From Phycisphaeraceae bacterium (lineage in GTDB: Bacteria > Planctomycetota > Phycisphaerae > Phycisphaerales > Phycisphaeraceae), in contig JAJDCS010000014.1 of NCBI GenBank assembly GCA_029260715.1, positions 62,001 through 126,000 of the forward strand: a stretch of 64,000 nt of DNA, read 5' to 3'. This document shows positions 35,113 through 44,439 of this stretch, one piece after another. The notes beneath the pieces were generated by a model that saw nothing but the letters and a program-made list of their open reading frames with translations, was not told the DNA's origin and ran no database searches. The translations under genes and the position numbers were made by a program. How positions within the stretch are numbered: position 1 is the stretch's first letter; each line of letters begins with the position of its first letter.

Positions 35113-37188
35113 ATGCCCAGTTACACCACCGCTGACATCCGCAACATCGCGCTGGTCGGGCACGGCGGGGTCGGCAAGACCTGCCTGGCTGAGGCGCTGC
35201 TCTTCAAAGCGGGTGCCATCCACAGCATCGGCCAAGTCGACAAGGGCGCCTCCGCCAGCGACTTCACCGACGAAGAAAAAGACCACGGGCACAGCCTGTT
35301 CAGCTCAATGCTCCACGCTGACTATCAGGGCAAGCACATCAACCTGATCGACACGCCCGGCTACCCGGACTTTATCGGCCAGGCGCTGTGCGTGCTTCCG
35401 GCTGTCGAGACCGTAGCGGTGGTTATCAGCGCCGCGGCTGGGATCGAGTCCATGGCCCGCCGCATGATGGAACGCGCCCAGCGGCGGAACCTCTGCCGCA
35501 TGATCGTGATCAATAAGATCGACCACGAGAATATCGACCTCCAAGCCCTGCTCGATCAGATCAAAGACACGTTCGGCAGCCAGTGCCTGCCCATCAACCT
35601 GCCCGCCCAGGGCGGCAAAGCCGTGATCGATTGTTTCTTAAACGCCTCGGGCGACAGCGACCTGGGGCCAGTGAAAGACGCCCACACCGCCATCGTTGAT
35701 CAGGTGGTCGAAGTCGACGAAGACCTGATGGCTGTTTACTTAGAGCAAGGCGAGGTCACCCCCGAGCAGCTTCACGAGCCGTTCGAGAAGGCCCTGCGCG
35801 AGGGCCACCTTGTGCCCATCTGCTTCACCGCAGCCCGGCCTCACGACAACCACGAATCGCCCATCGGCGTCTCGGAACTGCTGGACATGATCGTGAAACT
35901 CGGGCCAAGCCCGTTGGAGGGCAACCCGCGGCCTTTCTATAAAGACGGCGACCCCCAGAAGGAACTGCACGGCAAACCCGACCCCGCCATGCACTGCATC
36001 GCCCATGTGTTCCAGGTCCGCATCGACCCGTTCATGGGCAAGCTCTGCGCGTTCCGGGTGCATCAGGGCACGGTCAAATCCGGGGCCCAGCTATACGTCA
36101 GCGACGCCGACGGGTCCGACAGCAAGAAGCCGCTCAAGCTCAGCCACATCTTCAAAATGCAGGGCAACGACCATGTTGAGGTCGACGCGGCCATCCCGGG
36201 CGATATCGCCGCGGTGGCCAAGGTCGACCCGCTGCACCGCGACGCCGTGCTGCACGATTCCCACGACGAAGACAGCCTGCACCTCAAGCCGATCCAATAC
36301 CCACAACCGATGTCGGGGTTGGCGGTCTCCTCCAAGCGACGCGGCGATGAGCAGAAAATCGGCGACGCCCTAGCGAAAATGGTCGAGGAAGACCCCACGT
36401 TCAAAGTAACGCGCGATTCGAGCACCCACGAGACGATCATCCACGGCATGGGCGACCTGCACCTGCGTGTCAGCCTGGAGAAGCTCAAGAACCGCTTCCA
36501 CGTCGAGGTTGACACCAAGCCTCCCAAGATTGCCTACCGCGAGACGGTCACCGCCAAAGCCGAGGGCCACCACCGCCACAAAAAACAGACCGGCGGCGCC
36601 GGGCAGTTCGGCGAGGTATTCCTCCGTATCGAGCCGCTCGAACGCGGCGCCGGGTTCGAGTATTCCAACGACATCTTCGGCGGCTCCATCCCAGGTCAGT
36701 TCATCCCCGCTGTGGAAAAGGGCGTCCGACAGGTTCTGGCCGACGGCGCGATCGCCGGCTACCCCATGCAAGACGTCAAGGTCTCTATCTACGACGGCAA
36801 GCACCACCCGGTGGACTCGAAAGAGGTCGCGTTCGTCACAGCCGGCAAGCGGGCGTTTATGGACGCCATCCAAAAAGCCAAGCCCGTTCTCCTAGAACCC
36901 TGTGTACACATTGAGGTGACCGTGCCCAACCAGCACGTCGGCGACATCACCGGCGATTTATCGGGCAAGCGCGGCCGCATCCAAGGCACCGACATACTCG
37001 GCGGCGATCAGGCTGTCATCACCGCGCTGGTACCACTCAGCGAGGTCAGCAACTACCAGAGTCAACTCAAGAGCGTCACCGGCGGGCAGGGCACATTCAC
37101 CATGGAATTCAGCCATTACGAGCCCGTCCCTTCACACGTCCAGCAGCAGATTATCGACCAATACAAGCCCAAAGCGGACGAAGATTAA
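35113..37188 (+). CDS. EF-G-like translational GTPase (EF-G2 type)
   Basis: 691 residues with the EF-G domain order (G domain, domain II, III, IV with TGGAGQFGEVFLRIEP, and V). The G motifs differ from canonical EF-G: G1 is GHGGVGKT (16-23) instead of GHVDHGKT, and G3 is DTPGYPDF (80-87), where Y84 replaces the usual catalytic histidine of DTPGHVDF. NKID is at 134-137. This pattern fits EF-G2-type paralogs rather than the main elongation factor, which must be encoded elsewhere. A strong AGGAGG ribosome site precedes ATG 35113. Confidence 0.88.
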   Translation: MPSYTTADIRNIALVGHGGVGKTCLAEALLFKAGAIHSIGQVDKGASASDFTDEEKDHGHSLFSSMLHADYQGKHINLIDTPGYPDFIGQALCVLPAVETVAVVISAAAGIESMARRMMERAQRRNLCRMIVINKIDHENIDLQALLDQIKDTFGSQCLPINLPAQGGKAVIDCFLNASGDSDLGPVKDAHTAIVDQVVEVDEDLMAVYLEQGEVTPEQLHEPFEKALREGHLVPICFTAARPHDNHESPIGVSELLDMIVKLGPSPLEGNPRPFYKDGDPQKELHGKPDPAMHCIAHVFQVRIDPFMGKLCAFRVHQGTVKSGAQLYVSDADGSDSKKPLKLSHIFKMQGNDHVEVDAAIPGDIAAVAKVDPLHRDAVLHDSHDEDSLHLKPIQYPQPMSGLAVSSKRRGDEQKIGDALAKMVEEDPTFKVTRDSSTHETIIHGMGDLHLRVSLEKLKNRFHVEVDTKPPKIAYRETVTAKAEGHHRHKKQTGGAGQFGEVFLRIEPLERGAGFEYSNDIFGGSIPGQFIPAVEKGVRQVLADGAIAGYPMQDVKVSIYDGKHHPVDSKEVAFVTAGKRAFMDAIQKAKPVLLEPCVHIEVTVPNQHVGDITGDLSGKRGRIQGTDILGGDQAVITALVPLSEVSNYQSQLKSVTGGQGTFTMEFSHYEPVPSHVQQQIIDQYKPKADED

Positions 37189-37647
37189 GACCGAACCAGC
37201 CTGAAGAACCCGCCCATCCGCCACGCCCGCCGGGGTGTTTGCGCCCGCTGTGCGTCACGCCAGACGCCCAACGCGGCGATCGACGCGGCTGAAAACATCG
37301 CGCCGATTCGTCTCCGTTTTCATGAAACGGGTTGGGCCGCGATATCAAAAAACGCGCGACGCCGCGCGTGGCGGCCGAGTTGATCACCGCTCAATCCTTT
37401 CGTGTGGACGCCACCGTTTTCAATACCGCTCGGTTCGTTTTACTCCGCTTCGTCACACCGACAACCGCGCTTCAACGCGAGGCGTCAATAAAACACCCGA
37501 CAGAAAAGGTAAAGGTTCACTAAAGCGGACACGCCGTCACTGCCGATAAGAATTTTGTTTCGATTTCGGCGGATGTTTGTTGACATCCGACTTGGTTCAA
37601 AGGTAAAGTTGTTACACGCTCCGAGGCTAACTGAAAGGAAAGCAGCC
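37189..37647. other. 459-bp non-coding region upstream of the histone-like gene
   Basis: No supported reading frame. Contains a CCGTTTT/AAACGG hairpin at about 37314-37330 without a T run, and the promoter and dyad of the histone-like gene near its right end. Confidence 0.4.
37571..37609 (+). promoter_or_regulatory. Promoter of the lysine-rich protein, with a dyad over the -35 box
   Basis: TTGACA (37580-37585) and TAAAGT (37604-37609) are 18 bp apart. GGATGT (37571-37576) and ACATCC (37583-37588) form an inverted repeat covering the -35 box, a position suited to a repressor. Confidence 0.55.
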
Positions 37648-37863
37648 ATGGCTAAGAAGAAGAAGGCTAAGAAGAAGGCTACCAAGAAGAGAAAGGCAGC
37701 CAAGAAGACGACCAGAAAGAAGTCAACTAGAAAGAAGGCCACAAAGAAGAAGGCCAAGAAGAAGAAGGCTAAGAAAAAGGCTACTAAGAAGAAGGCCAAG
37801 AAGAAGACTACTAAGAAGAAGAAGAAAGCTAAGAAGCGGAAGAAAGCTACGAAGCGGAAATAG
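37648..37863 (+). CDS. Lysine-rich histone H1-like DNA-binding protein
   Basis: 71 residues, almost entirely Lys, Ala, Thr and Arg in KKKA/TKKK-type repeats with no acidic residue. This matches the C-terminal-domain-like histone H1 proteins of planctomycetes and chlamydiae, which coat or condense DNA through charge. ATG 37648 is preceded by AAAGGAAAG; the frame is open upstream to 37555 but without similar composition. Own promoter and terminator, so it is monocistronic. The repetitive AAG codons make this locus prone to length change. Confidence 0.85.
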   Translation: MAKKKKAKKKATKKRKAAKKTTRKKSTRKKATKKKAKKKKAKKKATKKKAKKKTTKKKKKAKKRKKATKRK

Positions 37864-37979
37864 TCTGACGCTCGTCAGACCAGGTGGCAAAACGAACGCC
37901 ACCGCTCGGATCGAAATCGGCCTGCGGCTCCGAATTGACAAGCAGGCCCAAATCAGAAAAAGCCTCAGAGCGAATCTCG

Positions 37980-38008
37980 AAAAGGCGTCCGTATACGGAC
38001 GCCTTTTT
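37980..38008 (+). terminator. Rho-independent terminator of the lysine-rich protein gene
   Basis: A perfect 14-bp palindrome AAAAGGCGTCCGTA/TACGGACGCCTTTT followed by one more T. The A and T runs make it bidirectional, so it could also stop lpxB transcription arriving from the right. A second small hairpin (GTCTGACG/CGTCAGAC, 37863-37880) lies closer to the stop codon. Confidence 0.85.
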
Positions 38009-38123
38009 CTATGGCACGAAGGTGTACTGTCGGGCCAGTGCTGTTTAGGGGCATTGACGGGCCGTCACAGCGGCGGACGCCCCCCGTGCGGCGCAATTGC
38101 GGCGATTGTAATGGGTTTTAAAA

Positions 38124-39323
38124 TCAGCGATTACGGCGATAGGGGGCGGCGTTGAGCAGCATGCCCGCGGCAGTGTCACTGAAAGGCTGATCGGCATAAA
38201 ACCCGGCGATCCGATCGAAGGCTTCGGCCTGTCGCTGACGAGATTCGACGCTCTCAATCAGGTGGCACACCGCTTCGGCCACTGGGCGCGCGGCGCCGAA
38301 GTGCGGGACGAACTCGGGCACGGGCAACGCTCCACCGTTATCAACGCCAACCGCGATCAGATTCGGCAGCGTGAACACCCGCGTGGACACCACCCACCTG
38401 CCGAACAGGTGCCACACCCCTCGGCTAACGTTGAACAACGCGACCATCGGCTTGCGGTGGGCGGCAACCTGGAGCGTCGCCGTGCCCGACACGACCAACA
38501 CGAAGTCCGCCCAAGCGAGCACCGCATCGGTTTGGCCCGTGGCGATGCTCAGCGATCCCTCAATCCGCCCACCAGCCGAATCATTTTCTTCCCACCCGGC
38601 CTCTCGTACCCAACCCACCCGCAGTTCGTCAGCCGCCGCGACCACGCCACGCACGTCCGGATATTTTTTTTTCAGTATCTCGAATACCCCTAGCATGGTC
38701 GGCCAATTCGTTTGAACCTCACCCTGGCGAGACCCGGGCAGCAGCGCGATTTTGGGTGAACCGCCGCCGGGTAGAGCTGCGGCCGTCTCCGCTAGGTGGG
38801 TCTGACCCGGCGGTGAGTCGAACAGGGGGTGCCCCACAAACGTCGCCGCCACACCCCGCGCTTTGAACCACTCAGGCTCGAACGGCAGCAGGCACAAGAC
38901 GTGATCGGTCAGCCGCCGCAGCTTCCGTATCCGCCACGATGCCCACGCCCACAGTTGCGGCGCGGCCAGGTGCATGATTTTCGTGTCAGGCAGCTTCCGC
39001 CGTACGAGCTTGCAGACCGACCAATTTGCAGCAGGGCTGTCCACCGGCACTACCACGGCTGGCTGGTGCTTATCGAGCCATTGTTCGAGCCGTTTTACGC
39101 GTCGGCGGTGGTTAAAAACCTGTGCCCCGGCCTTTAGCAGCATGACCGCGTGCTGCGTGGTTTGTTCCAATAACTCAGCACCCGCGGCTTGCATCTTCGG
39201 CCCACCCAACGCCCAGATTTTTAGATCGGGCTTGTCACGCTTCAGCCGCTCAATTACCGCCGCCGCCAGCGCGTCGCCACTGGGTTCGAATGCGGTAAAC
39301 AAGATGCCTGCGGGCTTGGCCAT
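38124..39323 (-). CDS. lpxB: Lipid-A-disaccharide synthase
   Basis: 399 residues. LpxB condenses UDP-2,3-diacylglucosamine with lipid X in lipid A assembly. Recognised by the N-terminal AFEPSGD (the usual motif is GExSGD), IWALGGPKMQAAGAEL, HLAAPQLWAWASWRIRKLRRLTDHVLCLLPFEP and VGHPLFDSP, plus the GSRQGEV nucleotide-sugar motif. Presence implies a lipid A-bearing outer membrane. The neighbouring YpdA-like gene lies 10 bp upstream on the same strand. Confidence 0.92.
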   Translation of the reverse strand: MAKPAGILFTAFEPSGDALAAAVIERLKRDKPDLKIWALGGPKMQAAGAELLEQTTQHAVMLLKAGAQVFNHRRRVKRLEQWLDKHQPAVVVPVDSPAANWSVCKLVRRKLPDTKIMHLAAPQLWAWASWRIRKLRRLTDHVLCLLPFEPEWFKARGVAATFVGHPLFDSPPGQTHLAETAAALPGGGSPKIALLPGSRQGEVQTNWPTMLGVFEILKKKYPDVRGVVAAADELRVGWVREAGWEENDSAGGRIEGSLSIATGQTDAVLAWADFVLVVSGTATLQVAAHRKPMVALFNVSRGVWHLFGRWVVSTRVFTLPNLIAVGVDNGGALPVPEFVPHFGAARPVAEAVCHLIESVESRQRQAEAFDRIAGFYADQPFSDTAAGMLLNAAPYRRNR

Positions 39324-39333
39324 GGGGTGCGGA

Positions 39334-40380
39334 TCAGCTTTCAGGGATCTGGTGGGGCGGTGCTTGGTCGGGCATTTCGTCCGGCGGGGCCTGGCCCGTC
39401 AACGCAGCCACGATCCGCGGCACGTGGATGTGGCAGTTCTCGATGAACAGCTTGAAGCTCACCTGCGTCCCCGCCGCGCTCGTTCCGGCAACATAGACCC
39501 CCGGCACGTTCGTCCGCATTGTGCGCGGGTCGAACACCGGCGAGGTGTTCTCACCCTCCAACGCCACGCCCAGCATCTTGAATAGCGTCGTGTCCATCAC
39601 GTACCCGGTCAGCAGCAGCACAAAGTCCGCGTCCACTTTCACCGCCGGGCCTTGACCCTCTCCGGTCGGACGCAGCGTCACCTCCGTCGCCGTGATCTGA
39701 GCAGGCAGGGTCGAAGGGTAATACTTGATTTTCTTGGCTTTGATCAGTGCCTCGACCTCCGGCAGCAGCCAATACTTGATCCGCTGTGGGTCGAGGGCGG
39801 CTTGCCGATAACTCAGCGAGACTTCCGCCCCCGCGTGGTGGCAGCGCACCGCCGCCTCGATCGCAGAGTTCTTCCCGCCTACGATCAGCAACCGCTTGCG
39901 GAAGTAGCGGTGCGGCTCATCAAAGTCGTGGCTCACGTGCCCCATATCCTCGCCCGGGATGTGCAATAGCCGGGGGAACGACATATCACCCGTCGCCAGC
40001 ACAATATTCCGCACGCGGTGTCGCTGGACCTCCCCCTGGTGATCGGTTTGGAGCGTAAACCCCTCGTCGCTTTTTTCGATTTCGGTCACCCTGTGGTACG
40101 TGAGGATTTCCAGGTCAAATTGCGTCACGATGCCCCGCAGGTAAGCCAGGTATTCCTCCCGCGAGGCCTTGGACTGGTCGGCCGTCACCAGCGGCACCCC
40201 GCACAGCGCGATACGCGATGCCGAGCTGAAGAATCGCGTCATCTTGGGGTACCGCGACACGGTTTGCCCGATCTGTCCGCCCTCGAAGTGCAGATAATCC
40301 ACCCCGGCTTGCTTGAGCGCCGCGGCCAGCTCCAGCCCAATCGGCCCCGCCCCGATAATTGCAACAGTCGCCTCTGACAT
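39334..40380 (-). CDS. YpdA-like FAD/NAD(P)-dependent oxidoreductase
   Basis: 348 residues from ATG 40380. VAIIGAGPIGLELAAALKQAG is the FAD-binding Rossmann motif and LLIVGGKNSAIEAAVRCHHAG the NAD(P)-binding one. The layout, lacking the CxxC redox pair of thioredoxin reductase, resembles YpdA, the putative bacillithiol disulfide reductase. No bacillithiol biosynthesis gene is seen here, so the electron acceptor is uncertain. Confidence 0.82.
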   Translation of the reverse strand: MSEATVAIIGAGPIGLELAAALKQAGVDYLHFEGGQIGQTVSRYPKMTRFFSSASRIALCGVPLVTADQSKASREEYLAYLRGIVTQFDLEILTYHRVTEIEKSDEGFTLQTDHQGEVQRHRVRNIVLATGDMSFPRLLHIPGEDMGHVSHDFDEPHRYFRKRLLIVGGKNSAIEAAVRCHHAGAEVSLSYRQAALDPQRIKYWLLPEVEALIKAKKIKYYPSTLPAQITATEVTLRPTGEGQGPAVKVDADFVLLLTGYVMDTTLFKMLGVALEGENTSPVFDPRTMRTNVPGVYVAGTSAAGTQVSFKLFIENCHIHVPRIVAALTGQAPPDEMPDQAPPHQIPES

Positions 40381-40484
40381 GCCCAAGAGTGTAAACCGTC
40401 AAGCCAACCCGGCCAATACCACAGCCGCACACGCCTGCGTCTTATCCCCCACGCCCATGCTCGCTATTAAAGTTGAAACCCCGC

Positions 40485-42098
40485 CTACTCCCACTCAATC
40501 GTGGCGGGCGGCTTGCTCGAAATGTCGTACACCACGCGGTTCACACCGCGCACCTCGTTAATAATCCTGCTGCTGATCTTCGCCAGCACGTCGTACGGCA
40601 GCCTCGCCCAGTCAGCCGTCATGAAGTCCTGCGACTCGACCGCCCGCACCGCGATCACATGCTCGTACGTCCGCCCGTCGCCCATCACACCCACCGCCTT
40701 GACCGGCAGCAGCACCGCGAACACCTGGGCTGTCTTCCGGTACAGGTTGTTCGCCACGATTTCTTCAAGCAGAATTTCGTCGGCTTCGCGCAGCAGGTCC
40801 AGTTTTTCCTTCGTGATCGCTCCCAGCACACGCACCGCCAACCCAGGCCCGGGGAACGGGTGCCGCCACACCATCTGCTCGGGTAGCCCCAACACCTCGC
40901 CCAGCTTGCGAACCTCGTCCTTGAACAAGCTGCGTAGCGGCTCAATCAACTCAAAGCCCAATTCCTCGGGCAGCCCGCCTACGTTGTGGTGCAGCTTAAT
41001 ATTGGCCGCCGTGCCCGCGTGCCCGTGGCCCGACTCGATCACGTCCGGGTAAAGCGTGCCCTGGGCTAGGAACCGCGCGTCGGGGATATCCGCACTTGCC
41101 TCCTTGAACACCTCAATAAACCGGTGCCCGATCCGCCTGCGTTTCTCTTGCGGGTCGTCGATCCCCGCCAGATCAGCCAAAAACTGCTCGCCGGCATCGA
41201 CCACGCGCAGGTCCACGTCGAAGTGGTCGCGGAAAGTATTCTCCACCAACTCTCGCTCGTTTTTACGGAGCAACCCGTTGTCCACAAAGATGCACGTGAG
41301 CTGCTTGTCGATCGCTTTGGCCAGCAACGCCGCCACCACCGACGAGTCCACCCCGCCAGACAACCCACACACCACGCGCCCCTTGCCCACCTGATCTCGC
41401 ACCAGCCGCACCTGCGATTCTAAAAAGTCCGCCATGCGCCACGTCGGGCGGCACCCACACGCCTGGAATAAGAAATTGCTGAGGATATCGACCCCGTGTG
41501 GCGTGTGCGTCACCTCGGGGTGGAACTGAATCCCGTAAAAGCCCATCTGCTTGTGCCGCACCGCCGCGTTGAGGCAGGTGGGTGTGGTGGCTAAGCGGGT
41601 GAACCCGTCGGGAAGGTCATCCACCTGATCGCCGTGGCTCATCCACACCGTGGTGTTATCAGGCAGCCCCGCCAGCAGGTCGGTGCGGTCCTCCACCTTC
41701 AGCGTCGCCTGGCCGTATTCGTGAGCCGTGGTCCGCCGTACCTCCGCGCCCAGCAGCTTGCACCCGATCTGCATGCCGTAGCAGATGCCCAACACGGGCA
41801 CGCCCAACTCAAACAGCCGTGGGTCGCAGGCCGGGGCGTTTTTTTCATACACGCTCGACGGCCCGCCCGACAGGATCAGCCCGCAAGGCTTCATCGCCGC
41901 CAGTTGCTCCAACGGCGTGTCGGGCGCCACAAGCAAGCTGAACACACCCGCCTCGCGCACCCGCCGCGCGATCAACTGCACATACTGTGAGCCGAAATCG
42001 AGGATCGGCACCACCTGGCCTCGCATCTGCTCGGGCATGTCGATCTTCGGCATCGTCGGTTCGGTCGCTTGGGGTTGGGTCGTCGCGGTGTTGGGCAT
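40485..42098 (-). CDS. guaA: GMP synthase (glutamine-hydrolysing)
   Basis: 537 residues. An N-terminal class I glutamine amidotransferase domain (nucleophile C106 in GICYGMQ; His/Glu in QFHPEVTHT) is followed by an ATP-pyrophosphatase domain (P-loop [10 protein letters not shown]) and the C-terminal dimerisation domain ([15 protein letters not shown]...[10 protein letters not shown]). It converts XMP to GMP. The first 20 or so residues, rich in Thr and Pro, may not be native; ATG starts within them are possible. Confidence 0.95.
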   Translation of the reverse strand: MPNTATTQPQATEPTMPKIDMPEQMRGQVVPILDFGSQYVQLIARRVREAGVFSLLVAPDTPLEQLAAMKPCGLILSGGPSSVYEKNAPACDPRLFELGVPVLGICYGMQIGCKLLGAEVRRTTAHEYGQATLKVEDRTDLLAGLPDNTTVWMSHGDQVDDLPDGFTRLATTPTCLNAAVRHKQMGFYGIQFHPEVTHTPHGVDILSNFLFQACGCRPTWRMADFLESQVRLVRDQVGKGRVVCGLSGGVDSSVVAALLAKAIDKQLTCIFVDNGLLRKNERELVENTFRDHFDVDLRVVDAGEQFLADLAGIDDPQEKRRRIGHRFIEVFKEASADIPDARFLAQGTLYPDVIESGHGHAGTAANIKLHHNVGGLPEELGFELIEPLRSLFKDEVRKLGEVLGLPEQMVWRHPFPGPGLAVRVLGAITKEKLDLLREADEILLEEIVANNLYRKTAQVFAVLLPVKAVGVMGDGRTYEHVIAVRAVESQDFMTADWARLPYDVLAKISSRIINEVRGVNRVVYDISSKPPATIEWE

Positions 42099-42189
42099 AC
42101 ACGGTGTCCTGAAGGGTCAATCATAGCAGGGTTGTCACGCCGGGTGGTGCTCGGAAGAGCCGTATGCGCCGTCTTTCTGCCGCGCCCTG

Positions 42190-42216
42190 GCGGCGTCGGT
42201 CTACCAGACCGAGGCG
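42190..42216. repeat. Small REP-like hairpin
   Basis: CGGTCT (42197-42202) and AGACCG (42206-42211) with flanking GGCG/GCGCC form a compact hairpin between the divergent guaA and lipoprotein genes; a related CAGACCGG follows at about 42232. It does not end in T residues. Confidence 0.4.
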
Positions 42217-42265
42217 CCCGTCTTGAACCGACAGACCGGTCCCTTTATCCTCATCATTCAACCAT

Positions 42266-42814
42266 ATGAACTTAGAGCCTTTTACGATCAGTCGCCGTCA
42301 GTTGATTTGGGCAGCAGCGTTGGTGTTCCTAACCAGCGGGTGCGCCTGGAAGGGGGGCGGCGGGGCTCCGCAACGCGGGCTACGCACCGGGGCGTCGTGG
42401 CACCCGACACCGGTGAGCATGCGTGTGTACCCATCGACGAGGTTCGTTCAAGAAAAAAAAGGGTCCGCACTCGAAGCCAGGGTTGAGCTGACCGACGAGA
42501 TGGGCGACCCCGTCAAAGCGGTGGGTGCATTTCGGCTGGAATTGTTCGCCATCGAGCGCGCCGGCGAGCCGGGCATCGGCAGACGTCTCTATAGCTGGGA
42601 CGCCTCCACCCTCACACTCGACGAGCAACACAGCTACTACGACTCCATCACCCGCGCGTACCTATTCCGCCTGAAGCTCGAAGAAGCCACCACGCCCGAC
42701 CACGACACACTCCTGCAAGTCATGTTCACCGCCGCCGACGGCCGACGCCTCGAAGCACAAGCGACCCTGCCCATCGATTTTAAGAAACTCGGAGCCTACC
42801 GAGCGGGCAAGTAG
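42266..42814 (+). CDS. Lipoprotein of unknown function
   Basis: 182 residues. The signal RRQLIWAAALVFLTSGC has a good lipobox (LTSG-C26), with a twin-arginine-like RR upstream. The mature domain, with MRVYPSTRFV and ARVELTDEMGDPVKAVGAFRLELF, looks like a beta-sandwich. No family recognised. Divergent from guaA and convergent with glmM. Confidence 0.75.
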   Translation: MNLEPFTISRRQLIWAAALVFLTSGCAWKGGGGAPQRGLRTGASWHPTPVSMRVYPSTRFVQEKKGSALEARVELTDEMGDPVKAVGAFRLELFAIERAGEPGIGRRLYSWDASTLTLDEQHSYYDSITRAYLFRLKLEEATTPDHDTLLQVMFTAADGRRLEAQATLPIDFKKLGAYRAGK

Positions 42815-42859
42815 GGGTCATTGGCCGGAGACAGGGGGGGGATACCAAAAGCAATCTTA

Positions 42860-44242
42860 TTAATCAGCACCCATCGCTTCGCGTGTCTCGCGGATCAACT
42901 GTTTCGCCGCAGCCTCCGTGTCGGCTTCGGCGATGATCCGCATGATCGGCTCCGTGTTGCTGGGGCGTACGTGTACCCACCGCCCGTCCCAGTCGATGCG
43001 GATGCCGTCTTGCAGGTCGACTTTTTCATTGCCGAACCGCTGCTTGAGCGCGGCGATGCTCTTTTCAGCCATGCCGGGCTTGATCTCGATTTTGTCCTTC
43101 ACAATCGCGTACCGCGGGATGCGGTCCACAATCGCGCTAAGCGGCTGCTTCTCTTGAGCGAGCAACTCCAGCAGCAGCCCGATCCCCGCGATGCTGTCGC
43201 GCACGTGGATCACAGGCGGCCATATCACGCCGCCGTTGCCTTCGCCGCCGATCGCCGCTTGGTGGCTGCGGATCGCCGCGGCTACGTTCGCTTCGCCCAC
43301 CGCTGTGCGGATTACTTTGGCGCCAGCCTTGGCTGCGATGTCGTCGATCATCCTGCTGGTCGAAAGGTTCGCCGCCACCACGGCACCAGCCGGGGTGCCG
43401 TTCCGGCTTAACACGTGCTGAGCCGTCAGGGCCAGGGTGTATTCCTCACCGATGTACCGACCCTGGTCGTCCACCACAGCCAGCCGGTCCGCGTCGGGGT
43501 CTTGGGCGAACCCGATGTCGGCCTTGTGTTGGCGAACCGCGTCGCACAACTCGGTCAGGTTTTCGCGCGTCGGCTCAGGCGGGTGGGGGAATTGCCCGGT
43601 GGGCTGGGCGTACAGATGGACCAGCTCAACACCCAATTCACGCAGCAGCGCCGCCGCCTCGTCACCGCCGGCGCCGTGTACGCTGTCCACCACGACCTTC
43701 AGCTTGCTACCCCGGATCGCCTCGGCGTTGATCTGCGCCATCACCCGGTCCGTGTGCACGCGCACCGCCGTGTCATCCGTCGCCAGGGGCACAAGCCCCT
43801 TCACCGGTGCGTAAGTCACATCGTCTTGCTTGTACCGGTCGATAATCTGCTGGGCTTGACCCGGGTCGGGCGCCACGCCGTCCGACCGAAGCGCCTTGAT
43901 GCCGTTCCAGATAATCGGGTTGTGGCTAGCGGTGATGACCATGCCGCCGTCGGCGTCAAGGTGTTCAACCATAATCGCCACGCCGGGCGTGCTCACAACC
44001 CCCACATTCGTCACCCGGCAACCCACAGCCACAAGCCCCGCACATGCCGCCATCTCAAACATACTCCCCGACGGTCGGCTGTCGCGCCCGATCACCACGT
44101 GCGGCGCGGGTTTGTCGGGGTATTGCCCCTTGAGCCACTGCCCAAACGCCGCCGCGTAGCGCGCAGCCACAGGCGGGGTCAGCGACCGACCCACCAGCCC
44201 CCGCAAGCCACTCACACTAAGCATCAGCGGCGCATCGCCCAT
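42860..44242 (-). CDS. glmM: Phosphoglucosamine mutase
   Basis: 460 residues of the alpha-D-phosphohexomutase family. The phosphoserine is S106 in TASHNP, the metal loop is DPDADR and the phosphate-binding motif near the C-terminus is RPSNTEP. It converts glucosamine-6-phosphate to glucosamine-1-phosphate for UDP-GlcNAc synthesis. GlmM is favoured over phosphoglucomutase/phosphomannomutase from overall pattern, but specificity in this family is hard to read. Confidence 0.85.
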   Translation of the reverse strand: MGDAPLMLSVSGLRGLVGRSLTPPVAARYAAAFGQWLKGQYPDKPAPHVVIGRDSRPSGSMFEMAACAGLVAVGCRVTNVGVVSTPGVAIMVEHLDADGGMVITASHNPIIWNGIKALRSDGVAPDPGQAQQIIDRYKQDDVTYAPVKGLVPLATDDTAVRVHTDRVMAQINAEAIRGSKLKVVVDSVHGAGGDEAAALLRELGVELVHLYAQPTGQFPHPPEPTRENLTELCDAVRQHKADIGFAQDPDADRLAVVDDQGRYIGEEYTLALTAQHVLSRNGTPAGAVVAANLSTSRMIDDIAAKAGAKVIRTAVGEANVAAAIRSHQAAIGGEGNGGVIWPPVIHVRDSIAGIGLLLELLAQEKQPLSAIVDRIPRYAIVKDKIEIKPGMAEKSIAALKQRFGNEKVDLQDGIRIDWDGRWVHVRPSNTEPIMRIIAEADTEAAAKQLIRETREAMGAD

Positions 44243-44439
44243 GGCTACTCCTTTTGATCCACATGAACACGGTATCGCAAGATACTGTGCTCATGCATCG
44301 TAGAACGATCAACCGGAACTCTCAACACTCAATGGATTTGGGTTGGGGATAGGGGAAAAGACACCGCCACGCGGCCCGCTATTTCACGTTGCTAATCGTC
44401 CCAGAAGGCTTATCAAATACCTTCTAAATTTTTTGCATT

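Noticed and set aside
44396-44436. A terminator for glmM or the HAF operon (AGAAGG...CCTTCT followed by T)
   Set aside because: The T run follows the hairpin on the plus strand, but both neighbouring genes are transcribed on the minus strand.
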